Below are positions 24,713-28,763 of a stretch of DNA of 28,763 bases, one piece after another. The stretch comes from an uncultured Roseburia sp. (lineage in GTDB: Bacteria; Bacillota; Clostridia; Lachnospirales; Lachnospiraceae), in the NCBI GenBank assembly GCA_910587865.1, contig CAJUNX010000049.1:1-28763 (forward strand). Direction: 5' to 3'. Below the pieces are notes generated by a model that was given only the letters and a program-made list of their open reading frames with translations, was not told the origin of the DNA and did not search any database. How positions within the stretch are numbered: position 1 is the stretch's first letter; the number at the start of each line of letters is the position of its first letter. The translations under genes were made by a program, and so were the position numbers.

Positions 24713-25524
24713 ATGACAATTCTGGAAGTAAAAAACGTAAAAAAATCTATACAACACGATTTGGAGGCAACCAGGTGCAGGCGCTCTCAAACCTGAATTT
24801 CTCCGTGGAAAAAGGAGAGTATGTGGCGATCATGGGGGAATCCGGATCGGGAAAGACCACACTGCTCAATATTCTGGCTGCGCTCGACAAGCCGACCGGC
24901 GGAGAGGTACTGCTGAACGGGAAAAATATCGTGACAATCCGGGAAAAGGAGATCTCGGAATTCCGCCGCAGCAATCTGGGATTTGTGTTCCAGGATTTTA
25001 ATCTCCTCGACAATTTTTCCTTAAAGGATAATATTCTGCTGCCGCTCGTGCTCTCCGGCATGCCGGTGCGGGACATGATGGCAAGGCTTGCGCCTGTGAC
25101 GAAGAAGCTGGGTATCACGGAGCTTCTCGATAAATATCCGTATGAGGTATCCGGCGGACAGAAGCAGAGGACCGCGGTCGCACGGGCGCTGATAACGGGG
25201 CCGCAGCTGATCCTGGCCGACGAACCGACCGGCGCGCTTGACTCAAAGGCGACGACCGGCCTGCTGCGTATGTTTAACGAGATCAACGAGGAGGGGCAGA
25301 CGATTCTGATGGTCACACATTCCGTCAAAGCGGCCAGCCATGCGAAGCGGGTGCTGTTTATCAAGGACGGAGAGGTCTTCCATCAGCTGTACCGCGGCAA
25401 TATGAGCAACGACGAGCTTTACACAAAGATTTCCGATGCGCTGACGATACTGACGACAGGAGGTCCGGCAGGGGGGCAGGCCGTATCGGGAGAGGAGCGG
25501 TCCCTTCCGCCGCTGGCCGGTTAG
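24713..25524 (+). CDS. BceA-like ABC transporter ATPase, frameshifted at an A7 run
   Basis: ATPase of a bacitracin/peptide-resistance exporter. The ATG at 24713, nine bases after AGGAGG, encodes MTILEVKNVKK and then runs out of frame after A7 (24739-24745). A -1 shift there continues as IYTTRFGGNQVQALSNL and through a complete ATPase of about 270 residues. This has Walker A GESGSGKT, Q-loop FVFQDFNLLDNF, signature VSGGQKQR, Walker B LILADEPTGALDS and switch MVTHS. Without the shift, translation stops after 27 codons. Causes could be loss of one A, an assembly error, or programmed/transcriptional slippage. The alternative is a start at GTG 24775, which lacks the first strand and a ribosome site. 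Confidence 0.85.
24739..24745 (+). promoter_or_regulatory. Possible -1 slippery site A_AAA_AAA
   Basis: In the zero frame the codons read GTA AAA AAA TCT, so the heptamer A-AAA-AAA fits the X-XXY-YYZ rule. GGAAG (24724-24728) lies ten bases upstream, the same spacing as the stimulatory Shine-Dalgarno of E. coli dnaX. I do not see an obvious strong downstream hairpin. Confidence 0.4.
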
Positions 25525-25640
25525 CGTACTGTACCGTTCATATCTGGCTGAAAATGAATGGCACCGTACACTGGCGCCGCGCGGTACGAAAAACCGCACC
25601 GGGAGCAGCCCGGGCAATAAAGGAAAAAGGAGCGAACATC

Positions 25641-27677
25641 ATGAACCGATTATATGGAAGGCTGGCATCGATCAATATACGCAATAACTACCGGTTTTAT
25701 CTGCCTTATCTGCTGACCGGGACACTCTCGGCGGCCATGTTTTATCTGGTGCTGGCAATGCAGGGGAATCCGGGGCTGAAAGATATCAAGGGCGGTGCGG
25801 AAATCGCGCTGACGCTGGGCCTGGGAGTCGTTGTGATAGGTGTATTCGTCAGTATCTTCCTGTTCTACACAAATAGTTTTATTATAAAAAGAAGAAAAAA
25901 GGAGCTTGGCGTCTATAATATCCTGGGAATGGAGAAAAAACACATCGCAAAGGTGCTGTTTCTAGAGACGCTGTTTACCGCAGTGGTATCCATCAGCGGC
26001 GGCCTGGCGTTCGGAATTGTGTTTCACAAGTTTCTCGCGATGATGCTCTACCGTCTGATGAGGATAGAACAGAGTATTCCGTTTTATATTTCATCGTCTG
26101 CGTGCGTCAATACGGTAAAGCTGTTTCTGCTGATTTACGGGGCAGCGTTCTGCTACAATCTGATGCAGATAAAGCTGGCGAACCCGATCGCGCTGCTGCA
26201 CGGGTCGAACGCAGGGGAGCGTGAGCCGAAAACAAAAATTCTGATGACGCTTGCCGGGCTTGTGACGCTCGGCGCCGGATACTACATCGCGCTGACGGTC
26301 AAGGATGCGATGAACGCGATTCTTATGTTTTTTGTGGCGGTGCTTCTCGTGATCGCCGGTACGTACTGTCTGTTTACGGCCGGCAGTATCGCACTGCTGA
26401 AGCTGCTGCGGAAAAACAAACAGTATTATTATCATGCGAGACATTTTACGATGGTGTCCGGCATGATTTACCGGATGAAGCAGAATGCGGTGGGACTGGC
26501 AAATATCTGTATCCTGTCCACCATGGTGCTTGTGACGGTATCGACAACGGTCGCGATGTATGCGGGTACGGAGGATTCGCTGACGGAGATGTATCCGGAG
26601 GAGATCTCCGTGACCACTTACTTCAACGGGCTGCCTGAGCAGGAGGATGTGATCTCCGGTGTCGTGGAGGAGTCGCTGCGTGCGTCCGGACGGACGATCA
26701 TGTCGGAATACGGCTGTCTGAGCGCGAATGTTACGGCGCTTCGTCAGGGAACCGGTGTTTCCCTGCAGGGGGTCGGGAGCGGAACCGATTATAACAGCAA
26801 TGACCTGATGCTGTTAAAGATACTCACGCCGGAGGGATACGAGGCGTGTGTCGGGGAGCCGTTAGGCTGTGAGCTCTTACCCGGTGAGGCAGCGGTTGCG
26901 GCGTACCCGTTTTATGAGGAAAACACGATCAGTGTGGACGGCATGGAGTACACGGTAAAACAGAACCTCCGGCTGCCGGATGCGTCGGAAGGCCAGCTGT
27001 CGATGATCGCCGGGAGCTGTTATCTCGTCCTGCCGGACCGGGAGGCGCTCGGCGAACTGTTTGACGCGATTCTCGAAAAGTGGGATTCTGAGCGTATAAA
27101 ACCGAGGATTCGTTATCAGCTGGCAATTGAGATCGACGGGACGAATGAGGAGAAGGCGGCTGCCGAACGCGCGCTGACAGAGGCAGTGCGGGGCTGGGAG
27201 GAGGTAAATACGGCCGGGATCCCGGGGTATGCCGGATCCCAGATCAGCGGAAGGTCGGAAGACCGCAGCAGCACGTATGCGCTATACGGCGGCATGTTTT
27301 TCCTGGGCCTGTTTTTGGGGCTGATGTTTCTGATGGTGACGGTTTTAATCATTTTTTATAAGCAGATTTCGGAGGGATACGAGGATAAGGAGCGCTACGC
27401 GATCATGCAGAAGGTGGGGATGAGCAATGCAGAGGTCAAACACGCGATTCGTTCCCAGGTACTGACCGTATTTTTCCTGCCGATTGCGGCGGCCATCATC
27501 CACGTCGCGATGGCGTTTCCGATGATTACCCTGATGCTTGAGGCGATCAGCCTGACGAATGTACGTCTGTTCGCCCTGTGCGTGGCGGGAACGTCGCTGG
27601 TATTCGGTATCATATATCTGGCAGTCTATTCGCTGACCTCCCGCAGCTATTATAAAATCGTGGGGAATCAGGTGTAA
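25641..27677 (+). CDS. BceB-like ABC transporter permease (FtsX-type)
   Basis: A 678-residue permease. The N-terminal FtsX-like half has KKELGVYNILGMEKKHIAKVLFLET. About six further membrane segments follow, then an extracellular domain of roughly 210 residues (about 310-520), and a last FtsX half with ERYAIMQKVGMSNAEVK. This is the BceB/VraG plan; the large outer domain interacts with peptide antibiotics and the sensor kinase. ATG 25641 follows AAAAAGGAG by eight bases. It pairs with the ATPase just upstream. Its stop overlaps by ten bases the 3' end of the convergent TetR gene. The kinase/regulator pair usually found beside such genes is missing here. Confidence 0.94.
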   Translation: MNRLYGRLASINIRNNYRFYLPYLLTGTLSAAMFYLVLAMQGNPGLKDIKGGAEIALTLGLGVVVIGVFVSIFLFYTNSFIIKRRKKELGVYNILGMEKKHIAKVLFLETLFTAVVSISGGLAFGIVFHKFLAMMLYRLMRIEQSIPFYISSSACVNTVKLFLLIYGAAFCYNLMQIKLANPIALLHGSNAGEREPKTKILMTLAGLVTLGAGYYIALTVKDAMNAILMFFVAVLLVIAGTYCLFTAGSIALLKLLRKNKQYYYHARHFTMVSGMIYRMKQNAVGLANICILSTMVLVTVSTTVAMYAGTEDSLTEMYPEEISVTTYFNGLPEQEDVISGVVEESLRASGRTIMSEYGCLSANVTALRQGTGVSLQGVGSGTDYNSNDLMLLKILTPEGYEACVGEPLGCELLPGEAAVAAYPFYEENTISVDGMEYTVKQNLRLPDASEGQLSMIAGSCYLVLPDREALGELFDAILEKWDSERIKPRIRYQLAIEIDGTNEEKAAAERALTEAVRGWEEVNTAGIPGYAGSQISGRSEDRSSTYALYGGMFFLGLFLGLMFLMVTVLIIFYKQISEGYEDKERYAIMQKVGMSNAEVKHAIRSQVLTVFFLPIAAAIIHVAMAFPMITLMLEAISLTNVRLFALCVAGTSLVFGIIYLAVYSLTSRSYYKIVGNQV

Positions 27678-28222
27678 CGGCCGGACACACCAGAAATCAT
27701 AAAGGTCAGAAATTCCTGCAGCGACATCTGCGGGCTGGCGAGCCAGTGGCTGACCGCGGCGAGAATGCCGGAGAGATAAAATTCGGACAGCAGCTTTCTC
27801 TGATAGTCGCTGTATCCTTCGGAAGGGATAAAATAGCGTTGTAATACCGGTAAAATCAGTTCTTTCAGGCGGCCTGCAAAATGCGGGTCGCCGTTTTCAC
27901 TTAACAGGACGGCCGCATAGTGCGAGTGCGTCTGCATCAGCTCTAAGAGGACCTCCATCTGCCGGGAGAGATCAAAGGTATCGCTTTCGCGCATGGATGC
28001 CTCGAGGACCTCGCGGATTTTTGTCAGCAGCTCTTCTTCCATCTGAGAAAAAAGATCGTAGACATCTTTATAATAGAGGTAAAATGTGCCGCGGTTGTAG
28101 CCGGCAAGGTCGGTGATTTCTTTGATGGAAATCTTTTCGATCGGTTTTTTTGTGTACAGCGTCTAAAACGCGTCCCGGAGGCAGGCTTTGGTCTGTTCGG
28201 TAATCTGAGGCTGTTTTTTCAT
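27668..28222 (-). pseudogene. TetR/AcrR-family regulator interrupted by in-frame TAG
   Basis: The ATG at 28222 follows GAGGAG and reads MKKQPQITEQTKACLRDAF, then TAG at codon 20 (28165-28163). It continues in the same frame as TLYTKKPIEKISIKEITD, then LAGYNRGTFYLYYKD, a classical TetR recognition helix, and a helical C-terminal domain to 27668. Relatives usually have an aromatic residue, often Trp, at the stop position, so TGG to TAG is likely. The restored length is 184 residues. An internal restart would lose the first DNA-binding helix. Its divergent neighbour is an ABC ATPase, which it probably once repressed. Confidence 0.85.
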
Positions 28223-28258
28223 GGCAATCTCCTCTGCAGGGCAAATGTTTCCGGGGCT

Positions 28259-28287
28259 ATTATAACACGACAGCATGCTGCTTTCAA
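28259..28287 (-). promoter_or_regulatory. TetR promoter with palindromic operator
   Basis: On the minus strand TTGAAA (28287-28282), 17 bp, TATAAT (28264-28259). The spacer contains the perfect palindrome CAGCATGCTG (28271-28280), a likely TetR-dimer site for autorepression. Confidence 0.7.
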
Positions 28288-28316
28288 ATATTTAACACTT
28301 TTTCAGAATCTGTTGA

Positions 28317-28346
28317 TTGATCTGGCAAGGGCCGATGCGGTAAAGT
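28317..28346 (+). promoter_or_regulatory. Promoter of the divergent ABC ATPase gene
   Basis: TTGATC (28317-28322), 18-bp spacer, TAAAGT (28341-28346). Moderate match; it lies about 37 bp from the TetR palindrome. Confidence 0.45.
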
Positions 28347-28379
28347 GAAGAGGGAACAGAGAGAAAAAGGAGGGGCGGA

Positions 28380-28763
28380 ATGGCATATATTGAATTTCGT
28401 CATGTGACAAAAAAGTACATCACGGGTGAGACATCGATTCTGGCGCTGAACGACGCTGATTTTATCGTGGAAAAAGGCGAGCTTGCGGTGGTCCTGGGAT
28501 CATCGGGAGCAGGAAAGACGACGGCTTTAAATATTCTGGGCGGTATGGATACGCCGACATCCGGGGAAATCATAGTCGACGGGAACGACATCGCCAGGTA
28601 TAACAAAAAGCAGCTGGTGGGATACCGCCGCACGGATATCGGATTTGTCTTTCAGTTTTATAATCTGGTGCCCAATCTGACGGCGCTCGAGAATGTCGAG
28701 CTGGCGGCTGACTTATACATAGCATATCGGGGAACGGCAGGAAACCAGTTAAAAAAATCCCTG
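28380..28763 (+). CDS. ABC transporter ATPase (MacB/LolD type), cut by the window end
   Basis: The ATG at 28380 follows AAGGAGGGGCGGA. The 128 visible codons carry Walker A GSSGAGKT (about residues 40-47), the strand LNILGGMDTPTSGEI, and the Q-loop GFVFQFYNLVPNLTALENVELAAD. After this point, near 28713, the next 17 codons (L-Y-I-A-Y-R...) no longer resemble the family, which normally continues with a helix and the signature motif. This may mark an inserted element, a rearrangement or a contig-edge artefact. Its likely role is export with an FtsX-type permease beyond the window, under the TetR regulator. Confidence 0.85.
   Translation, partial: MAYIEFRHVTKKYITGETSILALNDADFIVEKGELAVVLGSSGAGKTTALNILGGMDTPTSGEIIVDGNDIARYNKKQLVGYRRTDIGFVFQFYNLVPNLTALENVELAADLYIAYRGTAGNQLKKSL

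Noticed and set aside
2214..28165. Genome-wide recoding of TAG as a sense codon
   Set aside because: nrdD and the BceA gene both end properly at TAG, and one array unit uses it as a stop. Two separate nonsense mutations are the simpler reading.

Overview
The window looks like a chromosomal stretch of an anaerobic, motile Firmicute, most likely a Lachnospiraceae-type Clostridium. This is inferred from moderately high GC, strong AGGAGG ribosome sites with occasional TTG starts, tRNAs lacking an encoded CCA, a class III ribonucleotide reductase behind NrdR boxes, Bce-type antimicrobial-peptide sensing and transport genes, a YtrA-type GntR/ABC operon, and a GPH transporter next to a LacZ. I could not run any search, so family names rest on motifs I recognise.

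Layout. 1-184: the end of a tRNA operon (Phe partial, Lys) with a terminator. 206-302: a palindromic intergenic element. 309-3239 (minus): a domain-permuted family 3 glycoside hydrolase broken by one in-frame TAG and carrying a 30-bp minisatellite. 3240-3822: hairpin-rich spacer ending in the nrdD promoter with tandem NrdR boxes. 3823-6012: nrdD, with no nrdG beside it. 6013-6387: hairpins and a 163-bp MITE-like palindrome. 6388-7158: XRE regulator with membrane segments. 7448-9312: MarR regulator and MATE exporter behind a duplicated operator, followed by a second MATE gene (9444-10847). 10944-12008: DAHP synthase. 12015-12155: perfect 53-bp tandem repeats. 12176-13852: Bce-type two-component system. 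13966-15570 (minus): an isolated flagellin gene with a cysteine cluster. 15825-18418: GntR/ABC/permease/permease operon followed by a 45-bp array that repeats the permease's own 3' end. 18704-24414: divergent AraC regulator, LacZ and GPH sugar symporter, a galactoside-use cluster. 24435-27677: a Bce-box-like operator, a 47-residue membrane peptide, and a BceA/BceB transporter whose ATPase is frameshifted at an A7 run. 27668-28222 (minus): TetR-family regulator broken by an in-frame TAG. 28380-end: the start of a second ABC ATPase.

How the parts fit. The Bce-type kinase/regulator (12-14 kb) and the BceAB transporter (24.7-27.7 kb) are 11 kb apart. The inverted repeat CTTACA-N4-TGTAAG upstream of the transporter matches the site type bound by Bce-type regulators, so they may be one split detoxification module. 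AraC, LacZ and GPH form a sugar module. MarR and MATE form a drug-export module.

I see no clearly new multi-gene system. The most unusual signals are three genes each interrupted by one point change (two TAG codons and one A7 slip site), an array of alternative permease C-terminal tails, repeat arrays that follow stop codons, and the two palindromic intergenic elements.
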